Source: Candidatus Obscuribacter sp. (GTDB lineage: Bacteria > Cyanobacteriota > Vampirovibrionia > Obscuribacterales > Obscuribacteraceae). From it: DNA of 62,950 nucleotides. The notes beneath the pieces were generated by a model. That model did not search any database. It had not been told where the DNA came from and saw only the letters and a program-made list of their open reading frames with translations. The stretch lies in NCBI GenBank assembly GCA_021772135.1, contig JADYXQ010000095.1, forward strand, positions 1 through 62,950, read 5' to 3'. How positions within the stretch are numbered: position 1 is the first letter of the stretch; every line of letters starts with the position of its first letter. Below are positions 51,212 through 60,695 of the stretch, piece after piece. Both the position numbers and the translations under genes were made by a program.

Positions 51212-52948
51212 ATGCGCTGGTCAAAACTTTTCATTCCCACGCTAAAAGAAGATCCGGCACATGCCGAAAGCATCAGCCATAAGCTTTTGCTCCGAGGTGG
51301 ATACATCAGACCGCTGGGCGCGGGCATTTATAATTTGCTCCCCCTGGCTTACCGGGTCAGACTCAAAGTTATTCAAGCAATTCGCAAAGAAATGGCTGCT
51401 ATTTCAGCTCAAGAATTTCTACTGCCTGCTTTGCACCCCGCAGAAATCTGGCAAGAAACCGGGCGCCTTGAAACAATGGGCGAAATTATGTTCACTCTCA
51501 AAGACAGAAAGGGAGCATCACTGGTTCTGGGCACCACCCATGAAGAAGTATTTACCGCCATCAGTCGCGACGGTTTGCAATCGTATAAACAGTTGCCCCA
51601 GATATGGTATCAATTCCAAACCAAATTTCGCGACGAATTAAGACCAAAAGCCGGTCTTCTTCGAGTGCGCGAATTTACAATGAAAGACTCTTACTCTTTC
51701 GATTTAGATTTTGACGGGCTCGATATTTCTTTTGAAGCGCACAGAAAAGCCTACTGCAATATTTTCGCCGGCCTGGGCTTACCTTATTTGATGGTAGAAG
51801 CCAGCTCTGGAGCCATGGGCGGCAGCCAGTCTGTAGAATTTATGGTGCTCAGTGACAGTGGTGAAGACCTGATTGTCACCTGCAGTTCTTGCAACTACGC
51901 CGCTAATTTAGAAAAGGCCATCGCTGAAGGAAGCGACAAAGCCAATCTAAATATTGCTGAAAAAGAGTTAGAAAAATTCGACACACCGCAAGTACGCACC
52001 ATCGATGATCTGGTGCGTTTTGAAGGCGGCGCCGAGGCTCACCGCCAGGTGAAAACCCTTGTGTACAGTGTGACCGGTCAGCTCAAGCTAATCTTGCTGC
52101 GCGGCGACCATGAGCTGAATTTGAGCAAACTGATGGAAGTAACCGGCAGCTCTGACTTGCGACCGGCCACGGAAGGCGAAATTGCCAAAGCACTGGGTGC
52201 CCACCCTGGCTCTCTCGGAGCCGTTGCCGTAACGACAGCAGCCCATCCGGCTATCAGCGGCGTGATCGCCGACCTTGAGCTTGAGGGCGCCGTGGATATG
52301 GTTACTGGAGCCAATCACGACGATTTTCACTATCGCCACGTTTCACTGGCCCGCGATATGCAAGTTGAGAGCTATGCTGATTTGCGCACTGTCAAAGAAG
52401 GCGAGCCCTGCGCTAAATGTGGTGCAGCGTTGAAATTTAGCAAAGGACTGGAAATCGGTCACATTTTCAAACTTGGTTTAAAATATTCGCTAAGTATGGG
52501 AGCCAACGTTCTCGACTCTAGCGGCGAAAAGCGACCACTGGTGATGGGCAGCTACGGCATTGGCGTAGAGCGCTTAATGGCCGCCTGTGTCGAGACATCA
52601 AACGATGAAAAAGGAATTGTCTGGCACCCCCTCATTGCCCCCTATGAGGTGGTAATTACTCTCACCGATGTGCGCGATGCCACCATGATTGAATATGCAG
52701 AGGGCCTCTACAATAATTTGCAAAAAGCCGGAGTAGAAGTCTTGCTTGATGATCGCGATGAGCGGGCCGGTATCAAATTTGCCGAAAGCGAACTGATAGG
52801 CATTCCTTACCGAGTCACTGTGGGTAAAAAACTAAAAGACGCAAAAGTGGAATTTCTCACCCGGCGCGGACGTCAGCAAGAAGAAATTGCCGCACCCGAA
52901 GCACTGGAAAAATTGATTGCTCTTTGCCGTACCAAAGAATATGCTTGA
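51212..52948 (+). CDS. proS: Prolyl-tRNA synthetase
   Basis: The 578-residue enzyme charges tRNA-Pro. It has the class II opening LFIPTLKEDPAHAESISHKL, motif 2 with QTKFRDELRPKAGLLRVREF, an editing INS domain (about 230-395) and motif 3 MGSYGIGVERLMAACVE, then the anticodon-binding domain with VLLDDRDERAGIKFAESELI. The domain order is that of bacterial ProS. GGAA lies before ATG 51212; the frame open further upstream overlaps the TPR gene and lacks similarity. Its last 8 nt overlap the dynamin-like gene (ATGCTTGA). Confidence 0.95.
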   Translation: MRWSKLFIPTLKEDPAHAESISHKLLLRGGYIRPLGAGIYNLLPLAYRVRLKVIQAIRKEMAAISAQEFLLPALHPAEIWQETGRLETMGEIMFTLKDRKGASLVLGTTHEEVFTAISRDGLQSYKQLPQIWYQFQTKFRDELRPKAGLLRVREFTMKDSYSFDLDFDGLDISFEAHRKAYCNIFAGLGLPYLMVEASSGAMGGSQSVEFMVLSDSGEDLIVTCSSCNYAANLEKAIAEGSDKANLNIAEKELEKFDTPQVRTIDDLVRFEGGAEAHRQVKTLVYSVTGQLKLILLRGDHELNLSKLMEVTGSSDLRPATEGEIAKALGAHPGSLGAVAVTTAAHPAISGVIADLELEGAVDMVTGANHDDFHYRHVSLARDMQVESYADLRTVKEGEPCAKCGAALKFSKGLEIGHIFKLGLKYSLSMGANVLDSSGEKRPLVMGSYGIGVERLMAACVETSNDEKGIVWHPLIAPYEVVITLTDVRDATMIEYAEGLYNNLQKAGVEVLLDDRDERAGIKFAESELIGIPYRVTVGKKLKDAKVEFLTRRGRQQEEIAAPEALEKLIALCRTKEYA

Positions 52949-54671
52949 TTTGCCTTTAGATCAATACAACCGAACTAAAGACTCATTGTTGGAAGTAGCC
53001 GGCCAACTAGCTGAGCTGGCTCACCAGCGTAATGACGCAGCAGCTCAAGGTCGGGCCACTCTTTTAGCAAACAAGCTGACAAAAGCTACTTTCAATCTGG
53101 CGGTCGTTGGCGAATTTAAACGTGGCAAGTCTACGCTGGTAAATGCGTTTATCAGAGAATCACTATTACCCACGGCAGTGATACCACTTACTTCAGTGAC
53201 CACCATAATTGCCTATGGACCAAAAATCGTCGTTACCGTGGTTTTTATCAGTGGTAAAAAAAAAGAAATACCTGCCGGAAAGTTGAAAGACTATGTCAGC
53301 GAAAGTGAAAATCCTAATAACAGCAAACAGGTATCAGTAGTTAAAATCGAGCACCCATCAGCGTTTCTTAAAGACGGCGTACGTATCATAGATACACCGG
53401 GTGTCGGCTCGGCCTATATGCACAACACTAAAACCACTTATGATTATTTGCCCCAAATAGACGCAGCCGTTTTTCTCTTTAGTGCCGATCAACCAGCCAG
53501 CCAAGTGGAGCTGTCCTTTCTCAAAGAAGTAAGCGCTTACGCCCCCAAACTGTTTCTAGTGCAAAATAAGATAGATTACCTGGCTGAAGGAGAAATAAAT
53601 CAGTCTCTGGCTTATTTAACAAAAACCGTCGAAGCGGCCCTGGACACTGCTGTTTCTATTTATCCCATTTCAGCCAGGTCGGCCCTGGCTTCGCCCAGCG
53701 ACAATGGCGATGGTTTCAGCGCGCTGGAAGCTGACATCATGCAGTTTCTCGCTCACAGTAAAGGGCAAACTTTAATCACCGCGGCAAGCAGAAGACTGGC
53801 GGCCGAAGTTGACGGTACAAGACAAATGCTTCGCCTTGAACAGCACAGCCGCCGCCTGCCCCTGGATCAATTGAGAAACACCATTGCCCAATTTGAAGCA
53901 GCAGCCGCCAAAATTGTGCAAGAACAAACCGACGCCGAGTTTATCGTGCGCGGCGAAACTACTCAACTGCTGGAGAGCATTAAGCAGCACTTAAATATTT
54001 TTGTTGAAAACAACAAACAAAAACTTGTAGCAGATATTGATGCTTGCTATTTGCATAAAAAATCTCAAGGCAAAAACGACCTGATAAAATCGCTGCACGA
54101 AGAATTGCTGCTGCAAACGCAAAACATATTCGATCAGTGGCGCAATCTCGAAGAACTGGAAGTAGCCAAAAGTTTTGGAAAGATTACAGCTCGCTTTACA
54201 GAGCAGGGCAATCTCGTTATTGACCAAATTCGTCAATCGACAAAAGAACATTTTGGCATCGAAAGCGCCAGCCATTTTGAACTTGAACCGTTAACAAGCG
54301 AAAGCAAACACCGTTACGCTGTGGACGATCCTTTTACACTTGCAGTGGAATCTTTGCCTCTGCTGCTGCCAGCTCCCTTAGCGCGCCCTATTATTCGAGC
54401 ACGATTTTTAAAAGCTGCACCCAGTGAACTCAGCCGCAATGCCGGACGTTTGCGGGCTGATTTTCAAGAAAGAATTACCAAAACGACAAAAGAGTTTCTG
54501 CAGAAATTTAAAGGGCAGATTGCTTTTGCCCTGCAGGAAATATCTACAACCTTAGAACGTGCTCTGGAGAAAGAGCGTCAAAGTGCCGAGGAAATCGCTG
54601 CGTGCGACGGCCTTTTAATAAAACAATTAAAGATAATGGACGATTTAGATGCCCGACTAAAGCCTCACTAA
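52941..54671 (+). CDS. Bacterial dynamin-like GTPase
   Basis: This 576-residue protein has the dynamin GTPase motifs: G1 GEFKRGKSTLVNAF (57-70), the G2 threonines in PLTSVTTII, G3 RIIDTPGVGS (DTPG 151-154) and G4 LVQNKIDYL (NKID 209-212). The long helical part with a hydrophobic stretch (LPLLLPAPLARPIIRARFL, about 475-495) could act as membrane paddle. Such proteins remodel or protect membranes. It starts within the end of proS with an 8-nt overlap, which suggests translational coupling. No second dynamin-like gene lies beside it. Confidence 0.88.
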   Translation: MLDLPLDQYNRTKDSLLEVAGQLAELAHQRNDAAAQGRATLLANKLTKATFNLAVVGEFKRGKSTLVNAFIRESLLPTAVIPLTSVTTIIAYGPKIVVTVVFISGKKKEIPAGKLKDYVSESENPNNSKQVSVVKIEHPSAFLKDGVRIIDTPGVGSAYMHNTKTTYDYLPQIDAAVFLFSADQPASQVELSFLKEVSAYAPKLFLVQNKIDYLAEGEINQSLAYLTKTVEAALDTAVSIYPISARSALASPSDNGDGFSALEADIMQFLAHSKGQTLITAASRRLAAEVDGTRQMLRLEQHSRRLPLDQLRNTIAQFEAAAAKIVQEQTDAEFIVRGETTQLLESIKQHLNIFVENNKQKLVADIDACYLHKKSQGKNDLIKSLHEELLLQTQNIFDQWRNLEELEVAKSFGKITARFTEQGNLVIDQIRQSTKEHFGIESASHFELEPLTSESKHRYAVDDPFTLAVESLPLLLPAPLARPIIRARFLKAAPSELSRNAGRLRADFQERITKTTKEFLQKFKGQIAFALQEISTTLERALEKERQSAEEIAACDGLLIKQLKIMDDLDARLKPH

Positions 54672-54788
54672 GTCTTGCGGGGCTTTGGTTTTCGGTTTCG
54701 GACCTTCATGTCGTCTAAAATCTCTTTTAAATGGGAACCGGCTGTCGCAACGTACGTCGACTCTGACGAAAGCCAGAGAGGATTAAAC

Positions 54789-56207
54789 ATGGACGACCAC
54801 CCTATTGAATCAGCCAAAGATGCGATTCTTAAACTAATCCACGGCGTTGAAAATCCTTTTAAGAAGGAAGAAAAAGAAGATTCTGACGCAATGGACAAAG
54901 ACTATAATTCCGCAAATGGACAGAAAAATGCCGAACCGGCCGAGGCCAAAGCTGGCGCACAGTCTCGCCAGGACCTTAGCGAAGATAATGCCGAAGAGGG
55001 CGATGAGCAGCAAAGTGACGTTGGTGATGCAGTCAAGGAAAACGAAGTAAGTAACAAAAGTAGTGCAGTAGATAATGCTGACGACGAAGACAGCAAAGAT
55101 AGCCAAGAAGATAACAAAGAGTCAGGCGAGAAGACAGAAAAGTCTCAGCATCCTATCTTTTTAGAAATGATGAAGAAATCGGAGAACAAAGGGCCGGAGC
55201 CCAAGCCAGAGCCTAGAAAAGGGGTTGTGGATACCTTGAAAGACGACCATAAAAAGGTCAAAGGGCTCTTTAAAGAATTTTCCAGATCCGACTCAATGCA
55301 AGAAAAATTCGAGCTAGGCAATACCATCACCAGAGAATTGACCATACACAGCAAGCTGGAAGAAGAAATTGTCTACAAGGCTGTAAAGTCGTTAACCAAT
55401 GAACAGGGCGCGATTCTTGAGGGTTATGAAGAGCACTTTATCGTCGATAGTTTGATTCTAGAGATTAGAAGTTTCACCTCAGTTGATGAAACCTATCAGG
55501 CCAAAATGAAAGTGCTTACAGACCTGGTAGAGCACCACATAAAAGAAGAAGAACACTCAATTTTGCCAAAGGTAAAAGATTATCCGGAACAAGATGAACT
55601 GACGGAAGAGTTCAATGAGCGTCGTGACGGACTGCAGGCAACGGAAGATTTGTGGCCTGAGTTGTCAATCAATGGCGATAATTCTAAGAAGTCGAGCAAA
55701 AAACCTGCTGATCGGGCAAAAGCAAAGCCTGGCGTTAAAGCCAAGCCAGCCGCTAAGGCGAAAGCCAAGCCAGCCGCTAAGGCGAAAGCCAAACCTGCTG
55801 CCAAGGCGAAAGCTAAACCTGCTGCCAAGGCGAAAGCTAAACCTGCTGCCAAAGCTAAAGCCAAACCTGCTGCCAAAGCTAAAGCCAAACCTGCTGTCAA
55901 AGCTAAAGCCAAACCTGCTGTCAAAGCTAAAACAGGGGGGAATAAAGCCGCTAAACCTGCTACAAAAACAAAAAGTGCAAAATCTAACAAGGTCGTAGCC
56001 AAGAAGGTAATAACGAAAAAGGCAACAGCCAAAAAGCCTGTTGCCGCAAAGAAGACGGCAACCACGGCAAAGGCCAAAGTTAAAGCAAAAACGGCAACCA
56101 AAGCCAAAGCTGGCGTCGGTGCAAAAGCTAAACCCCCGGCCAAAGCCAAAGTGCAGCAGAAAAGCACAGCTGCCGGCAAAAAGAGCGCAGGGAGAAAAAG
56201 CCGCTAA
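54789..56207 (+). CDS. Hemerythrin-domain protein with histone-H1-like Lys/Ala/Pro tail
   Basis: From ATG 54789 (AGAGGA 7 nt upstream) it has 472 residues. Residues 22-120 are acidic and disordered; a hemerythrin domain follows (about 145-290) with DTLKDDHKKVKGLFKEF, ELTIHSKLEEEIVYKAV, GYEEHFIVDSL and LVEHHIKEEEHSILPKV. The tail (about 300-472) is almost only Lys, Ala, Pro and Val, with eight KPA[AV]KAK[AT] units like histone H1 or bacterial Hc1/HctB. It may bind DNA and a diiron centre together. ATG 54708 and an upstream start at 54675 are less likely. A hairpin terminator follows. Confidence 0.82.
   Translation: MDDHPIESAKDAILKLIHGVENPFKKEEKEDSDAMDKDYNSANGQKNAEPAEAKAGAQSRQDLSEDNAEEGDEQQSDVGDAVKENEVSNKSSAVDNADDEDSKDSQEDNKESGEKTEKSQHPIFLEMMKKSENKGPEPKPEPRKGVVDTLKDDHKKVKGLFKEFSRSDSMQEKFELGNTITRELTIHSKLEEEIVYKAVKSLTNEQGAILEGYEEHFIVDSLILEIRSFTSVDETYQAKMKVLTDLVEHHIKEEEHSILPKVKDYPEQDELTEEFNERRDGLQATEDLWPELSINGDNSKKSSKKPADRAKAKPGVKAKPAAKAKAKPAAKAKAKPAAKAKAKPAAKAKAKPAAKAKAKPAAKAKAKPAVKAKAKPAVKAKTGGNKAAKPATKTKSAKSNKVVAKKVITKKATAKKPVAAKKTATTAKAKVKAKTATKAKAGVGAKAKPPAKAKVQQKSTAAGKKSAGRKSR
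55743..55934 (+). repeat. Eight 24-nt tandem repeats encoding KPA[AV]KAKA
   Basis: Units start every 24 nt from 55743 to 55911. Units 1-2 are identical to each other, as are 3-4 and 5-6, while 7-8 differ only in their last codons; pairs differ from one another mainly at synonymous sites. This pairwise identity suggests stepwise duplication within the array. It lies in the basic tail of the hemerythrin gene. Confidence 0.9.
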
Positions 56208-56220
56208 TTAGATAGACTAT

Positions 56221-56256
56221 ATGATGGATGCCCCAATATTTCGGGGCATCCATCAT
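56221..56256 (+). terminator. Strong hairpin after the hemerythrin-H1 gene
   Basis: A perfect 14-bp stem (ATGATGGATGCCCC with its complement) and an 8-nt loop begin 13 nt past the stop. A C-run follows instead of a T-run, so it may be an incomplete intrinsic terminator or an mRNA-stabilising structure before the next gene at 56277. Confidence 0.6.
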
Positions 56257-56276
56257 ACCCCCCTCTAGGTTGTTCA

Positions 56277-57947
56277 ATGGCAGTGCAATCTATAAGTGAC
56301 ACAGATAACATTCGCATCCAGATTTGCCGCAAAGCGTGTGCAGGTCTGTCTTTACTTACAGGGCTATATGGTGCCGTCGCTCTTTCTGGCGCCCTGCTGC
56401 ACGTAGAATTTTTGCAAAATCAGACTGGGCTGGGCTCTCTTATTAAAGTCAATGCCGCCCTCTGTCTGATTCTTTGCAGTGTCTCGGTTTTGCTCAGCCT
56501 GACCAAAGTTTCCCGAGTCGTTCCTATCACCCTGGCGATTACGGCTGCCGCCGTATCTGGTATCACCTTGATCGAATGGTTAAGCGGTTGGAATGTCGGC
56601 ATTGATCAGCTATTTACCATTGAGCAACCCAATACTCGCGCCACGTCGGTGCCCGGGAGAATGGCGGCAAATGCGGCCATCGCTTTCTTCAGTTTGTCCA
56701 TGGGCGCGGTTTTGTCGCAGCTGGCCTATGGCCGCAAAACAAATATTGATCAAGTACTCGCTTTCGTCACATTGTCTATTGGCCAGTTTGCCCTTCTCGG
56801 TCATGCCTTTAGTCTTGCCTTATTAAAGGAATTTTGGGGCGGCACTGAAATTGCTGTCACTTTGAGCATCATGCTCAGCGCGGCAGGCTGCAGTCTCATT
56901 CTTATGCGGGCCGGCGAAGGCCATACCAAAATTATGGTCGAACCGACCCTGGGCGGTTTTGTCATCAGGCGTCTATTGCCATGGCTTGCCCTCATTCCCC
57001 TGATTGGCCTGGCTGGCGGCTTTGAGCAGTGGAAGAATATCAATTTGATGGTTGCAGCAGTACTTATTGTCGTCTTTTTACCCCTGGCCGTGCTCCGGGT
57101 AGCCACCACCATTGGTTCACTTGACGCCGAGCGCGCCGAGGCTTTGCGCCAGGCTATCGCCTCCAAAGAAGAAGCTCTGGAGGCAGCGGCCAACAAGACG
57201 CGCTTTGCGCAGTTGGTGAGCCATGAAGTGCGCACACCGCTTTCAGGAGTAGTGAGCCTGACCGAATTATTATCACAAGAGCCTCTGCAGGGTGAAACAA
57301 AGGAAATTGCTCTGACGGCCTACGCTGCATCAACACGCTTGATGCAGGTTCTCAATGAACTGCTTGATATGCAGCGGGTGGAAGCGAAATCTTCGACCAC
57401 GGCCGAGCCTTTTAACATTAGAGAACTGGTGGCGGAAGTAGTCGACATAGTAGAACCGGTAGCACGGAAAAAGAAACTTGCGCTTACATCACTTGTGCAC
57501 GGCGACGTACCCGCTGAGCTGGCAGGAGACTCGCTGAGAATCAGACAGGTGATAATAAATTTTGCCCACAACGGCATTAAATTTACGGAGACCGGCTCGG
57601 TCACTCTTCGGGTAAACACGGAAAAAGCCGATGCCGAGAAAATATGGCTGCGCTTCGCCGTAGAAGATACAGGTATCGGCATTGAACCGGCGCAACAGTC
57701 CAAACTGTTCGAGGCTTTCAGCCAGGCCAATTCAAGCATTGCTAAGCATTTCGGCGGCACCGGCCTTGGTCTGAGCATTTGTAAACAGTTCGCTGAAAAC
57801 ATGAAAGGCGAACTTGGCATGGAAAGCGTGGCAGGCAAAGGCTCCAAATTTTGGATGGCGGTGCCTCTGACGATCATTAAAAACGATCAGCGTGAGGAAG
57901 GCGGCGACATGGAATCGACCTTTGTCAATATCGATAAAGTACCGTGA
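56277..57947 (+). CDS. Multi-pass membrane sensor histidine kinase
   Basis: The 556-residue kinase has about seven or eight membrane helices over residues 20-280 (a MASE-like integral sensor), HisKA with FAQLVSHEVRTPLSGVVSLT (H316), and an HATPase with FAHNGIKFTETG, VEDTGIGIEPAQ and GGTGLGLSICKQF. No receiver domain or separate regulator is nearby, so it is an orphan kinase. The membrane part has charged residues between helices and could sense a membrane-soluble or small signal. The ribosome site is not obvious. Confidence 0.9.
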   Translation: MAVQSISDTDNIRIQICRKACAGLSLLTGLYGAVALSGALLHVEFLQNQTGLGSLIKVNAALCLILCSVSVLLSLTKVSRVVPITLAITAAAVSGITLIEWLSGWNVGIDQLFTIEQPNTRATSVPGRMAANAAIAFFSLSMGAVLSQLAYGRKTNIDQVLAFVTLSIGQFALLGHAFSLALLKEFWGGTEIAVTLSIMLSAAGCSLILMRAGEGHTKIMVEPTLGGFVIRRLLPWLALIPLIGLAGGFEQWKNINLMVAAVLIVVFLPLAVLRVATTIGSLDAERAEALRQAIASKEEALEAAANKTRFAQLVSHEVRTPLSGVVSLTELLSQEPLQGETKEIALTAYAASTRLMQVLNELLDMQRVEAKSSTTAEPFNIRELVAEVVDIVEPVARKKKLALTSLVHGDVPAELAGDSLRIRQVIINFAHNGIKFTETGSVTLRVNTEKADAEKIWLRFAVEDTGIGIEPAQQSKLFEAFSQANSSIAKHFGGTGLGLSICKQFAENMKGELGMESVAGKGSKFWMAVPLTIIKNDQREEGGDMESTFVNIDKVP

Positions 57948-57986
57948 CAAACGTACAATAAGCAGACAGATCTAAAGGAAACTGTT

Positions 57987-58295
57987 TTGCCACAAATTGC
58001 CATCATCGTTGAATTTCAACTAAATAGCGGAGCCCGTCCACAATTTGAACAACTAATTCGCGAGCATGCTCAACGCAGCCAGGACGAAGAAAAAGGTTGC
58101 CTGCGCTTTGATGTGCTGGAAGTAATTAAAGAAGACGGCACCCTTGATACGGATTGCATCTGGTTGACTGAACTATATGCTGACTCGGCTGCCGTCAAAG
58201 AGCATGAGAGTACTGATCGCTTAAAAGCTCTGGGTGCCGCAATTGCACCGCTAGTGGCGCAGAAGCGCTTGATTAAAGCGGTGATGATCAATTAG
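57987..58295 (+). CDS. Antibiotic-biosynthesis-monooxygenase (ABM) domain protein
   Basis: This 102-residue protein has the dimeric ferredoxin-like fold of YgiN/ABM proteins: IAIIVEFQLNSGARPQFEQL, then REHAQRSQDEEKGCLRFDVL with the GCL motif, and ELYADSAAVKEHESTDRL with the conserved EH. Such small proteins act as quinol monooxygenases or heme-related oxygenases without cofactor. The start is TTG with AAAGGA 7 nt upstream. It converges with the lipoprotein at 58299 with only 3 nt between stops. Confidence 0.85.
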   Translation: MPQIAIIVEFQLNSGARPQFEQLIREHAQRSQDEEKGCLRFDVLEVIKEDGTLDTDCIWLTELYADSAAVKEHESTDRLKALGAAIAPLVAQKRLIKAVMIN

Positions 58296-58298
58296 CTT

Positions 58299-60665
58299 TT
58301 AAAAGCTGCCTTCTGCGGCAAAATCTACTTGCATGGCTGTGCTCACCGGCTTAACAGAAAGCTGCACAATATTGAACGTACGCGACATAGCAGAATTTTT
58401 GTTGAACAACTCCAGCTGATGATGATATTTGAGCGGCACGGTTACTTTGCGTAGATGACCAACAATCATGCGCTTCTCGGCAAACTTGAGAATTCCCGAG
58501 GCAACATGGCTCCAATCTAATTGCAGGTCAGAAGGAAGCGGCACATTCATGGTCAAGTCGTACTCGAGCAAGCTTTTCAGACCCCGCCCACTGGGTACAA
58601 AATGATATTTGACATTGCCTGAACCCTCAAGGTGACCAGATAGATTCCAGGGCTTGAGTTGCCACTTGCTGTGTGACTCACTGTCTGCAACTTCACTGCT
58701 GTCTGAATCTTCTTTTTTGCCAGTTTCTTGTTTGTTCTCTTTGTCGTGCTTATTGTCTTTTTTGTGTTTATTCTCGTGCTTATCTTCGCTGGATGGTTTG
58801 GCGACATCATCGTCTTTCCCGCCACCACCTATCAGTGCAGTCTTCTCGATGGTGCCGTCGAGGGTGACGTCGCCTTCAGCATCGAAATTGACAATATTTG
58901 GTGGCTTAGGATCCATTTGCGTTACCTTGAAATTAGTGACGCTGACTTTTGTGGCCGTAGCGTTGCGATAGCGCCAACGCTTATTTTCAGAGAGCTTTTT
59001 ATTCAGATCAAAAGAAAACTCAGTCGGAATATGTTTGGTGATTGCTTCTACTAGGACCTGCTCAGGCACCAGTACAGAGCAATCGCGCAAATGAATTTTT
59101 GACTTACCTTGATAGACCGACAGGTCGAGGCCGCGCACTTTAACATCAGCTTGTTGATGGCCAAACATTTTCGAATCCGGAATAGAAAAGTCCAGCTTGC
59201 TGGTCAACTCCACTTCTTTATCGACATCAACCAGTATTTCGCCAGACAAATCAGTCAGTTTAACTTCGTTGCCACCACCTTTAATGGTAGCTTGGCCCAG
59301 GCGCACTGTAAGTGGCAGCTTCAAATGTGTCTTAGCACCCGCAGCAGCAGACTTTTCTACAAGCATGCCTTGAGGCAAAGAAAGTGTAGAAAGGCCGGCG
59401 GTTACTAAAGAAAACTGACTTTTGTTGCCATGCCACTCAAGTTTTTTCAACTTGGCCACACCTTTTTCAAGGAAAATCTCAAGGTCACCGGCCTTATCGA
59501 AAGACACAGGACCAATCACGGTTTCAGCGAGGAAAAGCACCAGTCGAGTGGTCTTTTTGGCAATGGTGATTTGACCTTCGGCAGCGCGGGCAAAACCGGT
59601 GGTAGAAAAATGTGTGGCCTTACCTTTTTCGTCTTCAGTAATTTCCAACTTTGCGTGCACTACATCTGGAAAGAGCGCAAGAGTCTCATGAGTGTCTGTT
59701 TTTAAATCGAGATCAGTGTGCAGCAATTTCATCAAGCCGAGCATGTGCATAATTGAAAAATTCTCGCCCTGCCCGTGGCGCCAGCGAAAGTCTTTCAAAT
59801 CGATGTCGACCTTGCGACTGGTGGTGCTAGATCGCTTATTCTTGCCGAATCTAAAGACACAAGGCTGCAGTGTCAATACCTGTTTTTTAGGTTTTTCGGG
59901 ATCTAAAGAGAGCACAATTTCATCGTTGACTTTGGTGGCAATCAATCGCAAATTAGCCAGGCCACCGTCAAACTCGCAGTTGACCTTTTTGCCCACCCAG
60001 CGGCAACCTTTGAGAAAATTCAGGGCGATTGTGCATTCGCCGCGATAGTTGAATTCGTGATCGATGACGACATCATTGAAAGTAAAACTAGACTTAGGAC
60101 CAACTGCAATTGCGCGGCCCTCTAAATCCAGTACGGACCCTTCACGCAACTGTAAAGTTGCCTTTTGTATTTGCGCAGAGTCAATCATGGCGCGAAGATC
60201 GTTGCTTTCGCTGCCGGCCTGTAGCAGGCTGAAAAAGAATGCTGCCATAGAACGGGCCAGATCAAATTGCGCGCTAACTTTGCCTTCTTCCAGGTCAATT
60301 TCTTTTGGCACCGGAATGCCGTTAATGGAAATCATTTCAGTGGTGGAGAATGATCCGGTCGCTGCTGCCGTAGAAATCAAACTGGCGTTTTTAATCGGCA
60401 GAGTCAGACTGAGATGGAATCTGGTATTAGGCTGCACTGCCACCAGCATATTCTTAAACTGATAACTGCCGGCATTGAACTCACCATCTGCCACGATCTC
60501 TACACTGGAGGTGATTTCGGTCAATCGGCGAATCACAGGGTCAGTGACAGGAACATCTACTGCCGCGTTCACAGTTTGCTTTTCAACATTTTGCAGAGTT
60601 TTGCCGCAGGCAGTAAGCCCGCATAAGAGAACCAGAGTGAAGAGGGCAAGAAAATATTTGGCCAA
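58299..60665 (-). CDS. Large beta-rich lipoprotein
   Basis: The 788-residue protein begins MAKYFLALFTLVLLCGLTAC, with lipobox LTAC and the lipidated cysteine at residue 20. Most of the sequence is repeated beta-strand pattern of the AsmA/DUF748-like type, with phrases such as LKKLEWHGNKSQFSLVTAG and TIKGGGNEVKLTDLSGEI. A very hydrophilic Lys/His/Asp/Glu insert (about 640-680) contains KHENKHKKDNKHDKENK. It may be an envelope structural or lipid-transfer protein. The TTG start lacks a good ribosome site. No close family is recognised. Confidence 0.65.
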   Translation of the reverse strand: MAKYFLALFTLVLLCGLTACGKTLQNVEKQTVNAAVDVPVTDPVIRRLTEITSSVEIVADGEFNAGSYQFKNMLVAVQPNTRFHLSLTLPIKNASLISTAAATGSFSTTEMISINGIPVPKEIDLEEGKVSAQFDLARSMAAFFFSLLQAGSESNDLRAMIDSAQIQKATLQLREGSVLDLEGRAIAVGPKSSFTFNDVVIDHEFNYRGECTIALNFLKGCRWVGKKVNCEFDGGLANLRLIATKVNDEIVLSLDPEKPKKQVLTLQPCVFRFGKNKRSSTTSRKVDIDLKDFRWRHGQGENFSIMHMLGLMKLLHTDLDLKTDTHETLALFPDVVHAKLEITEDEKGKATHFSTTGFARAAEGQITIAKKTTRLVLFLAETVIGPVSFDKAGDLEIFLEKGVAKLKKLEWHGNKSQFSLVTAGLSTLSLPQGMLVEKSAAAGAKTHLKLPLTVRLGQATIKGGGNEVKLTDLSGEILVDVDKEVELTSKLDFSIPDSKMFGHQQADVKVRGLDLSVYQGKSKIHLRDCSVLVPEQVLVEAITKHIPTEFSFDLNKKLSENKRWRYRNATATKVSVTNFKVTQMDPKPPNIVNFDAEGDVTLDGTIEKTALIGGGGKDDDVAKPSSEDKHENKHKKDNKHDKENKQETGKKEDSDSSEVADSESHSKWQLKPWNLSGHLEGSGNVKYHFVPSGRGLKSLLEYDLTMNVPLPSDLQLDWSHVASGILKFAEKRMIVGHLRKVTVPLKYHHQLELFNKNSAMSRTFNIVQLSVKPVSTAMQVDFAAEGSF

Positions 60666-60695
60666 TTGCAGTGCCCAGGAAACTAATTAGCTGCT

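Noticed and set aside
55743..55934. Tandem 24-nt units as a possible CRISPR array
   Set aside because: There are no spacers: units follow directly and encode the basic tail in frame.
55580..56179. Antisense 199-residue frame rich in Ala, Leu and Phe
   Set aside because: It is the mirror of the KPAAKAKA repeats; low complexity on one strand produces a long open frame on the other.
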